Below the pieces are notes generated by a model. It saw only the letters and a program-made list of their open reading frames with translations. It was not told the origin of the DNA and did not search any database. DNA of 64,000 bases, taken from Coptis chinensis (taxonomy: Eukaryota > Streptophyta > Magnoliopsida > Ranunculales > Ranunculaceae). Position numbers and translations under genes: made by a program. The DNA is taken from assembly GCA_015680905.1 (NCBI GenBank), contig CM027378.1, positions 60,351,501 to 60,415,500 on the forward strand. Reading direction: 5' to 3'. The number at the start of each line of letters is the position of its first letter. Position 1 is the first letter of the stretch. Positions 24,401 to 33,871 of this stretch are shown one piece after another.

Positions 24401-27400
24401 ATGGGAGCAGTGACTTCACTGGAGCGTCTTTGCATTGTCACAGAGTTCCTTCCACGGTTTACTCTCTACTTTTCCTTTTGAAAACCATCAATATTGGGAT
24501 GGATCACCTTAGTTAGTGTTCACTTTAATTTCCTAGTACTACATTTCCTGCTGCTGTGGAATTGTCTAGCATAGTCCATTTCTAAGTCTTGCTTATCAGG
24601 ATTATGCTCATCTGGATGCAGTGGAAGTTTGTTTCAGTTGCTTCAAGAAACACTTCTAGATTAGACTGGAGGCTGACGAGTTCACATGGCTTTGGATATT
24701 GTAAGTATTGGTAGTTCTCATCATTTCATCAGATTGGAAAATATAAAACTATGTAATGCATTTGGTATATGCAATATTTCTATATATACCATTTCATGTA
24801 ACTTGATAAAATATTTTGCTATGGGCTCTGCTGTCTAATCAAATCTGATAAAGATCAATGACATAAGTACTTGAAAAGAAGCAAGTTTCCTACATCGGGT
24901 CCAGTTTTATATATCATCACTGCTTATTTATCATACTCTTGTCTAACCTTTCTGTAGGCGCGGGGCATGAATTATCTTCATCGTTGCAAACCACCTGTCA
25001 TCCATCGCGATTTAAAGTCGTCAAACTTGCTAGTTGATAAAAACTGGACTGTGAAGGTAGAATCATATATATATTCTCAAGCAATTTCTTTCCCTTGTTT
25101 TCTCTCAGCTATATTTCTGTAAATCTGTTTCTATGTAGAAAACAAAAATCACTTGTCGTCCTTATTTCCTTTTATCAGGTTGGCGACTTTGGTCTCTCGC
25201 GTCTGAAACATGAAATGTACCTGACGAAGAATGGGAAAGGAACGGTATATAACATAACATTTCCATGAGTTATTTTTACTTTTTAGGTTGCTATTACTCT
25301 TGTTGTCATTTGTTTTGGGTCGATCTGTTTAAAGAAAGTAATTAACTCAAGGACAATATTTTCCTGTTTTTAGCCACAATGGATGGCTCCAGAAGTTCTT
25401 CGTAATGAGCCTGCAGATGAGAAGTAAGTCGAAATCTTTAAGCGGCAATTGATTATTTTTTATTTCATTACTTATAGTTCTAATATTCTTTAGTTAAAAG
25501 TTGTTGTTTTTCTTGTTGAGATGTGGAAAAATTTAGGTCCGATGTGTATAGCTATGGTGTAATATTGTGGGAACTTGTCACTGAGAAGATCCCTTGGGAA
25601 AATCACAACTCAATGCAGGTATTATTTTCTGATAACGGCACTTATTGTCACTGAACTACTAGTCAGTTGAACTGATGTGAGTGCATTACAAGTACTATCA
25701 CAATGTCGGTTCAATTTACCTTATAAGCAGGTGAAGTGCCAGGAAATCAATTTGCTTACCACTCAAAAAGTGGGGAATCATATCCACCCACACGATTAAT
25801 TCATAACTAATGTATAAAACCATAGATTTGTGAACATAATACACTAATACAGTTGTAGATTTGAACTTATTTTGACAGTGAAGTTTGTGGCATAATAGGG
25901 TATCATGTAAAACATGACAAAAAATGGTTTATACATAAATATTGTTTAAGCCTTACCCAAGCATTGGCTCATCAACATGATACTCTTTTTCATTCAATTT
26001 TTTATTTAAGCTCATGCTAATTAAGTTGCTAAGAAGATGAACTCAATAACTAAATATGCGTAAACCACCAATGACTTTTATGTTGTAGGTTGTTGAGCTC
26101 TCTCCTTGTTCTTATTTTGGTCGACAAAAGTACAAACATCAAGTTATGGTGGAATTTAATTATCATGTCACTAACCCACTTGCTTCTGAAATGTCATCGG
26201 GTACTTTCATGACAAGTTCCAGTGCACTAATTGAGTATGATTGCATGAATGACACTTTTTGGTATGAACTACGAAGAAGTTAGAATGCTTTATAGAAGCC
26301 TGTCAATAACAAAATCAAGGAAAGAGATCCCTTTCTTTGCAAGAACTAGAAAAGATTTTCTCTGATACATCAGCTTTATCTTTCGTCTGACCCCCCATAT
26401 ATCTACTTCTAATTTCTTGATGCTTGTTCCAAAGAATTTTAGAATATAACTCCTGCACTGCATAAACTATAGAGTTCCATCAAAACATAGATTTCAACCT
26501 TTCGTGGTATGTTATGTAGGTGATGGGAGCTGTAGGATTTATGAATCACCGGCTTGAGATCCCGAAAGACTTGGACCCATTGTGGGTGTCGATAATCGAG
26601 AGCTGCTGGCACAGGTGCTTAATTTGTTGCATTCTTTCGACACATACATTTTCTCACTTAAGTTTATATCTAGCTTCCAGATGCCACTGATTTGCTGTTA
26701 CATTGTTAATGAGGGCCTTGGTAGTTTTCCGTATGATTGAATATAGGCAGGAACAATGTGTGGGTTGCTCTCCACAACAAAATGACAGTTCGTCAGAGCA
26801 AATTTGATTAAACTATTACATGCACCAAATAGCTATGAAGCTTTACGCCTCTATCTACTGTATGTTTATGTATTTTTTGTCCACGATATCATTAGAATTG
26901 GTTTTATTAAACTGAATTTCTTCTGATTTCACCAATGAATGAAATGGGATTTGAAATAAAAGAATGGGACATAAAAAATGTCCGTGTTGCATTGATATAC
27001 TGCATTCCTTTGTTGTCCAAAACTCAGTAGCACAGTAATGTCCTTGTATATGACCATGTATAACACTGAGAACTCCACTGTACATATTCCATCAACGGAA
27101 CATCTAATTTAAGATATCATGCAATTGGTTCATATTTCCATATGAGGCCAAAACGTTTGTTACAGATCATTTGGAACAGGGACTGCTAGGTCAGATCTGT
27201 ACTGGATCCTGAGACAAATCTTTGTAGTGTATTTATGGATACAGCTCAGCTCAATCTGACTCAATTAGTTCAAGACAAAAGAGAAAGAAAAATAGCATAG
27301 TTTTGCTCTGGCAGTACAGTCTAGATAATGATTTTCTTGTATCAACATTACTATTATTATTATAATATGTTTTTTTTTTTTTTCTTATGATTTTCAGTGA

Positions 27401-27524
27401 GCCGCAGTGCCGACCAACATTCCAGGAACTGCTAGAAAGATTTAAAGATTTGCAGAGAAAATGTGTCATTCAATTCCAGGCAACCCGATCTTCCCAGGGG
27501 GATATCACACTAATGGTGCCGTAG
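18447..27524 (+). CDS. PAS-domain Raf-like MAPKKK (RAF10/RAF11 type), exon 7 frameshifted
   Basis: Thirteen exons fit GT-AG rules: 18447-18880, 19512-19908, 19976-20648, 21567-21607, 23711-23779, 24356-24456, 24622-24700, 24958-25056, 25179-25244, 25374-25423, 25537-25618, 26520-26614, 27398-27524. Total 2313 nt, about 770 residues, as in Arabidopsis RAF10/RAF11. A coiled N-terminus is followed by a PAS domain (about 120-230: [38 protein letters not shown]), a Ser-rich linker and a kinase domain from about 490. Seen there: GQGSCGTV loop, VAIK Lys520, HRDLKSSN (Asp616), GDFG (Asp634, Gly instead of the usual Ala before it) and MAPE. The family is group B3 Raf-like kinases, tied to ABA and seed responses in Arabidopsis. 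Exon 7 lacks one base near 24645 and has one extra near 24673-24676; TAG at 24662 lies in frame between them. If genuine, the kinase is cut at about residue 585. Confidence 0.9.
21975..22498. mobile_element. MITE in kinase intron 4, with GCGGTTTT repeats
   Basis: The left end TAAGAGCGTCATTAGGTGAG resembles the complement of the right end, TTAGAGCATCTTTAGGAGAG. The AGAGCATCT terminus is common among plant non-autonomous Mutator/hAT-like MITEs. The interior (22140-22370) has at least six GCGGTTTT or AAAACCGC blocks, making it far richer in CpG than the intron around it. No coding capacity. Confidence 0.6.
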
Positions 27525-30413
27525 AGAGTTGAATAGCTGGCTCTGGAAGGCATATTCCAAGTGCACATCTTGGTTTCGGTTGTTTGATCCTTTACAACTC
27601 TAGAAATAACTTCAGAAATGAGTTCGCATATCACATGTGGAGAGATTTCAGAATTATCAGCAACTGTGATTGCTTCCGCATGAATCGGTCCAGCTAATTC
27701 TGTTTTGGTTCCTCAGTATAGAGATTCGGAGATCAACTACTCAGTACTCATTGCTTTTCTATATGCCTACTATTAGTAGGTGGTAGTTTCCAATTATTTG
27801 TGCAGTAAGAGCTGTGGTAAAGTACTCAGCATCCGCCACAGAGATCTGGATTGCTTCTTTGTTTGCAATAGTTGTTGTGATGATGGAGTTTGTGGGAGTG
27901 AATTGTTGAATGACGTTGCATTGACGCGGCTATGAGCTTAAACCTGGTTCACGTCTCGGTCCCTGTTTTAAAACAGGAAGAAAGAGGAAAGAGATGTTCC
28001 GTCTTTCTTGTCTGAGTTTCCTTGTAACTAATATGTGAGCTCTATAAACGCAACCCATTTAAAAAGCCAACAAGTTAGATAGTTAACATTTTCTTAACTT
28101 TCTGGCATCAATTTGAGATAGGTATGGCAGTGTTTGCTTAGCTGGTAAAGTTTCGTGTTAAAGAAGTTTTTACCCCCTGCCGCTAAAGTTTTTACTTGTA
28201 TGTTGACTTACAGTTGTGTGTATTGGGGGAGACCCTAATTTCCTATCGTGGGGGAAATTCTAATTGGCTCATTTAGGAGGGTAATATTAGTTAACACAAG
28301 TTTTTAAAAGAGCTCGGCACAACCAGGTAATCCCCTCAGATGCACAATTACACAAGACACACCTATAGTTATCTTACAATTATATATAAACTTTATCAAT
28401 TAAATATACAAATAAACATACTGATAATTAAAGAGACGCAAAAATTATATAAAAAAGGATCTTTGTAACATATTAAGAAGACATGAAGATCATAAAATTA
28501 ACTCAATAACATATTACAAAATCGTGAATTAGAAATTAAAACAAATGATCAAAAACTTATAAACTGCCTCCTTCGTTGTCACGAGCGGCTTTTTAAATAG
28601 AGACTGTAGTATTGAAACTCGAGAGGTGGTTTCGGAAAATTCAGAGCAGATTTTGTCGATGTTTTCATCAGAAAACGCCCAACTGTTGTTTGTGAGTTTC
28701 ATACAATTACCGCAGTTTGTGTGACTAAGATCAGGAGTGATGTATATTAAATTACAACACATAATTTGGTCATCTCCAATATCACAACAAATATTTAGTA
28801 AATACACATTTGGATTGGAAGTAGTTTTTAGGTTTAAAACTAATAAGGAATTCTCTCGTTATCCATATACATTATCAAATTTACACCAAAAGTGAAGTTG
28901 TATCATAATTCATCAGAGATTACTCATAACATTCACATGAGAGCGCATTCGAAAAATATGAGTAATAATGTAATAAGGATTTGTTCATCCCTATAATTGG
29001 GCTTATGCTTTTCGACGTCCCAATCCAAACCCAACCTAAATTAAAGCCGGGTTTTTACTTTCCAACTCAATCCTGACAAGAAAAGCTTTGGTCCTCAGCG
29101 CTTAGAACTGAAACGGCTCTAGACAACAAATTCTTTTTCCACGTCAGCAATTTCACAAAAAAAGTCTTAATCAAATTTTAAAAAAAAAACACAAAAGCCC
29201 AAATGTGTGGTCCGAAGCTGTTTTGGACTTTTTCCAATCTGACCCAATGAAAACTTTTTGCAGCCCAAACTTGTCAGAACTCTGGTTTAGCCCGTAGTAA
29301 TAGCTTCTAGCCTACAACTAATACCAACGTCCTTTATTCTTTGCCATAAGTCCAAAACCATTCCTTGTTGCCTTGTTCCGTCTCAAAATAACAGTCAAAC
29401 AAGCACAGCCGTAGTAGAGGAAGACATGTAGCCATGCGGGTGAATAGGATCCTGGCGACATCCTAGCGAATGAGCCACTTAGAGATACTTGACCTCTCCG
29501 CCTAGTACAAACAAGAAGATGTTTGCAAACCAGTATCACTGAGGCTACGACATTGGAGTTGCGGTGCACAAATTGAAAGTCAGACTCCTCGTTCATGGTT
29601 CATGCAAAGGAAATATTGCATATCTAGTATGATAGTATCTAACTATCTATGTTAAAAACCACCGGACTTGGCTGGATCATTGATGACCCATTGCATCTCA
29701 CCTAATCCAATCTCAAATCCCAAACCATATCACGGTATTCATCTTGCTGTACTTGTGCCATTTACCCATTAACATCCAGGCAGCCTGAGTTGGGATGCGA
29801 CACTCATTGAGATACCTTGTCTAAGAAATTGTATAGCATATGATTCAGAAGGTTAACCAAAGAAGATAACAAAGGTACACCGGCCACAAACTACAGTATA
29901 TGGCAGTCCTAGTAGTAGCTTAGGGCAGTTTTGTTCGCATATGCTAATGAGCTTTCAGCCTTACGGGTGGACACAGTACACAGAAGTCATCCAAGACTAA
30001 TCAGCAATTCGCTTTAATTTAATGAACAAATGTAGCCTCATACCATTGCAACTAACATAGATAAACACAGTTACTAGATAAGCCTTATACTGTCAGAGGA
30101 ATACAACTAGACCAGACTGCCCTATTTTATTCAAACAAGTGTGGATAATCAAAAAATTTACGACAAACTACAATTTAACCATGATCGGAGACACCTCGCA
30201 AGGCTTATATAACTTGATCCTTAGATTTACTTTGCCAATACACTGATAACACATATGATGGTCTTTTTCAACGCATTTACTGACTCCAAGGCCAAAATGA
30301 AAACAATGCAACACAAAATCATTTATTCCCCTGAAGTCAAAAATATTCTGCCCAAAGGTTTTCTAGTAAATGGGCTTGTTGCTATGTGAATCTCTGATGA
30401 GTTCGACTTTGTA
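27525..30413. other. Region between convergent kinase and HYPK genes
   Basis: 27525 to about 28050 probably contains the kinase 3' untranslated region. Beyond 28300 the sequence is AT-rich. Minus-strand open stretches at 28529-28807 and 29318-29596 have no family resemblance I recognise. The 3' untranslated region of HYPK should lie within the last few hundred bases. No RNA gene was recognised. Confidence 0.4.
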
Positions 30414-33400
30414 TTAGCAAAGCAAGTGACGAATAGCAGCAACAGCATCACCTTTGTGCTCTCGCAGTGTTCTTTCTGCCACCTTCTTGCCCAACTGTTT
30501 AGATATTGAGATAGAAAACCTGACCTTACAGAAGAAACTAACCACAAAATCTAGGAAGCTGATGAAAACAAAGGCAAAAAAGACAACAAACCTCTAGCTC
30601 ATTTGCAATGATATCCACATCAGCAGCATTGATCTTAACAGCAGATAATTCTTTCTCCCTGCAGAAAACCAATTTAGATATGTGATTCTGCAATAGTAGC
30701 GGAAATGAAATTGACTACTAGTACGTATTCCCACCTGTGACTTTTGTACATTCAATTGGCTCTACATCTTGAAAATAGTGGGTAATCTAGCATATTACAG
30801 TAAAAAACTCAGCGATTTTTTTTTTGAAATAAATCAAGTATTGGCGGACTCGACATAAAATTAATACTAGGAACACAAGTAAAATTGTATTGTTGTTAAT
30901 GGAGAGAAGGTTTGGAGAGAAAAGGGAGAGAGGATACGGCCTTATTAGTTTCGGCCTTGTATCACTTCAGAATATCTAAGATAATAAGGGTTTACAATAA
31001 TAGAAGCTTCCTATTAGAACTCTGACAAGAATGTTATGCAGTACATGCAACAAGGCCCTTTCGATATAATTAACAGCCCATTGCAAACTCTGCAGTGAAG
31101 TTTTTAACAGTTGTTTAAATAAACATAAATGTATAATCATTTCTTTGGTCATTTGCTGAAAAATGTCATTACAATGTAGTGATGGACAAAATCATCATCT
31201 TCCTAGTACATTTACACGGTAATAGATATATAAAACTTACCATCTCCATTCAAACTTCCATCTCAAACCATAGCAAGTCTTCATACTTTCTCTCACTAAA
31301 TGCATCAAAATTCATTCTCACTATTGCTCTTGGAGTTTTAGAACTTTAACAACATACAAGAAGTCTTCAATAGTTGTTAGTTGATTACAAGCTAAACTAG
31401 TTTCAAGAGTGTCATCTAAACTTCCACTCTTATATTCCATTCTGGTCATGGAACCAATACGCTAATGATCCCTTCATAACTCTACTTTAAACTTATATGA
31501 TTTGTATCCAATCAACATGCCTTATTTTGACAGTTACCGGCACCTCTCCTTGAGTATGCATAATTACAATCACGAACTAGTGTAAATTACTAAAATGTAT
31601 AGCCCTCTGAATAAACGCACTACAATAGGCATGATCAGCCTTACAGCTCTACTAAACAAGTTATTTAAGAATGTCATACAGTAAACAACTCCTCAAATGA
31701 CAATTCTCTCGCATTCATCAGTGAAAGAAATACTCCTGGCTTGCTTGATTGATTCCTATTGGACTTTCTTTGCACTAACACAAATGTACAGGAAGTCATG
31801 ACATACTTAAGTCCTCATATGATGTTCTCTGGCACTTATCAATCTTCAGTACTACAGGCCTAGTTTAACATTGGAGCTTATTCAGTTTGTATCAATGAGT
31901 CCTCTTCTTTCTGTTCCTGGGTAATGAGGTATATGGTAGGAGATGAATGAGAGCTAACCTGGAGTTGGACTAGCTAAGGATTGAAGGGGAGAGCGAAGGG
32001 GGTGTAGGCCATCTCAACATATTTCCTTTCGTAGGACCTTCACTTCATCCCATGTTTAGTCCTTTTTTTTTATTCAGTATTCCATTCCCAATAAAATTAT
32101 TACAAGATTGCTAAGAATTGCTAAACACAACCCCACAAGATGGTCCAAATGTCCAATACAAACAATTACAGAACTAGAGTATCCCAATTAAAAAATTAGA
32201 TCTTGGAATATCAATTCCCTAAAATTGGTGACATTACTCAACCAATCATACCAAAGCTCATTGATATCCACCAATATCTTGTGCACTTTCTTTTCCTTGT
32301 TCTCAAACACTATTTTCTTACGTTCCAACCATATCCCCCACACTATTGCCTTAGGAAGATGTTCCGCTAATCACTTGGATCTTGGTGACAGCTTCCACGA
32401 AGATGTCACTACCAAGAGTCTCTCTAATTTCACCCAGATAAATCCACCGGACAAAGGACTAATAGTTGATCCACTTCCTCGTCCTCCACCTCCTCACAAA
32501 GTGAGCAAACATTATGGATATCCTTACCTATGTTTCATCTGTCATAATCGGCCTTCACTAATAAAAAAACGTGAAATAAAAAAGAAGCCCCTAACAAATA
32601 AACTATAAACTTATAAAGTGTCAGAATTCTATTGTCACATAGAAGTCACTATCCACACTTCCTATTAAGAGCTCCAAGGAACAGTTTAATCTAGGAAAAC
32701 TACGGAGACTGCCTGTGACAAGGTGATGCTATGTCTTGGTGACACACTGGCAAGGCGCCTTCTCTAAGGTGAGCCTATGCGAGTGCTTTAAAAAGAGTTT
32801 AGGTTTTAACCTACTATATTTATAAGGGCCTTTTTCTGGGGTTGTGTTTCGCTCTGTACATTAATCTTAGTTTTTACATCAAAGTTGTATTTCTTATCCT
32901 TTTCCCCGTCTTATTCTTCCTTTTGTTCAATTATTCATTTTCTTTTATGGTGATCGCGTACTTGCAACAGGCCATAATAGAAGTTTTTTTTTTGTCAATT
33001 ATGGAAGGGATATGTGCACGTTTGTGAGTAGAGGAACTTCATATAGTCTTTAGTAAAGAAATCCCAGTAGAGAAACTGCTCAAGTCATCTACATATTGTG
33101 AATAACTCGGTATTTAGAAACTTCATATCTAACTATATCAATACACAAAACATAGTCAGACCGTAGATGTAGAAGCATAAACAAACTCCCAAGTGTAACA
33201 TTCATACCTGAGTCTCATTGCATTCAAATCGGCTTCCGATGACGCAGAAATTGATGCCATAGCCTACACATGACCATTACAACACATAAAACAATCACAC
33301 ACTCCTAAAATACTCAATTTAATAGATACAATGAAGTATAAGTATTGGTTTTTTAAGTGTATACCTCTTGAACTCTAGTGGAATTAAGCTGACGATCTTC

Positions 33401-33493
33401 GACATGGTCAGTAAGCTTGTCAAGTGCTTTGCTTTGTTGCTGCAAGTCTTTTGAGTCCTCTACTCTATCAATCCCTTCTTCTCCTCCCTCCAT
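30414..33493 (-). CDS. HYPK: HYPK-like protein (NatA-associated, UBA-like C-terminus)
   Basis: Four exons on the minus strand, all GT-AG and in frame: 33493-33365, 33263-33208, 30658-30592, 30494-30414, giving 110 aa, typical for plant HYPK. The N-terminus is acidic (MEGGEEGIDRVEDSKDLQQQ) and is followed by LDKLTDHVEDRQLNSTRVQE and a Ser/Ala-rich helix. The diagnostic block is EKELSAVKINAADVDIIANE, then LEL-type sequence KKVAERTLREHKGDAVAAIR. It matches the C-terminal UBA-like domain of Huntingtin-interacting protein K (KELAAVKI..EDVDLIVEELE...A.R.LREH.GD...A.R.L). Family members bind the ribosome-associated N-terminal acetyltransferase NatA and tune its activity. Intron 2 is 2.5 kb and holds a LINE remnant. 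The start is the first ATG of exon 1; 378 bp separate it from the divergent glycine-rich protein gene. Confidence 0.9.
32140..32520 (-). pseudogene. LINE (non-LTR) C-terminal fragment in HYPK intron 2
   Basis: Minus-strand translation near 32370-32200 gives IVWGIWLERKKIVFENKEKK, then VHKILVDINELWYDWLSN. WxIWLERNxRIFE followed by a helix is the usual tail of the RT zinc-binding region of plant LINEs and related domesticated copies. Upstream, CEEVEDEEVDQLLVLCP is the remains of a zinc-binding segment (C..E.ET..HLFLHCP), reached through stops. It has the same orientation as HYPK. Its full extent is not visible. Confidence 0.65.
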
Positions 33494-33871
33494 TCCTCTT
33501 TTTTCTCTCTCTACTCAAAACCTAATTTTTTTTAAGTGGTTTTATAACATCAGCCCATGGGCTCAAACAAAGCCCGTATTTGTAATCTATCTGGTCCGGC
33601 CCAATTGTGGTGCGAAGTGGAAACTGGAAACGTTCTATTTTCCTTGAAGATAGCATCAGGTAGAGAATTGACCCACATGTGACCATGCATGCAAATAGCA
33701 AAGTACGGAAAACTGGAGATTTGTGTGGATATGAAGATAGGAGAGACCACATTTTAATGGAATTTTGACAACTCGGATTTAACACATTAAATACTTACAC
33801 TATAAATACTCCTTCAGATATCTCTTACAGCCATAACGAGTTTTTTTTATTCTTTTCTTTACAACAGAAAG
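33494..33871. promoter_or_regulatory. Shared divergent promoter region (HYPK - / glycine-rich protein +)
   Basis: Only 378 bp separate the two start codons. On the plus strand TATAAATA at 33801-33808 sits 64 bp before the glycine-rich protein ATG, a good plant TATA box. No clear TATA box faces HYPK, as expected for a housekeeping gene. A Y-rich tract precedes the plus-strand ATG. Confidence 0.6.

Noticed and set aside
28529..29596. Minus-strand open stretches at 28529-28807 and 29318-29596
   Set aside because: No family resemblance, no splice continuation and ordinary AT-rich composition; probably chance frames.
32225..32608. Plus-strand 127-codon frame
   Set aside because: It is the complement of a LINE tail (WGIWLERK and following helix) on the minus strand.
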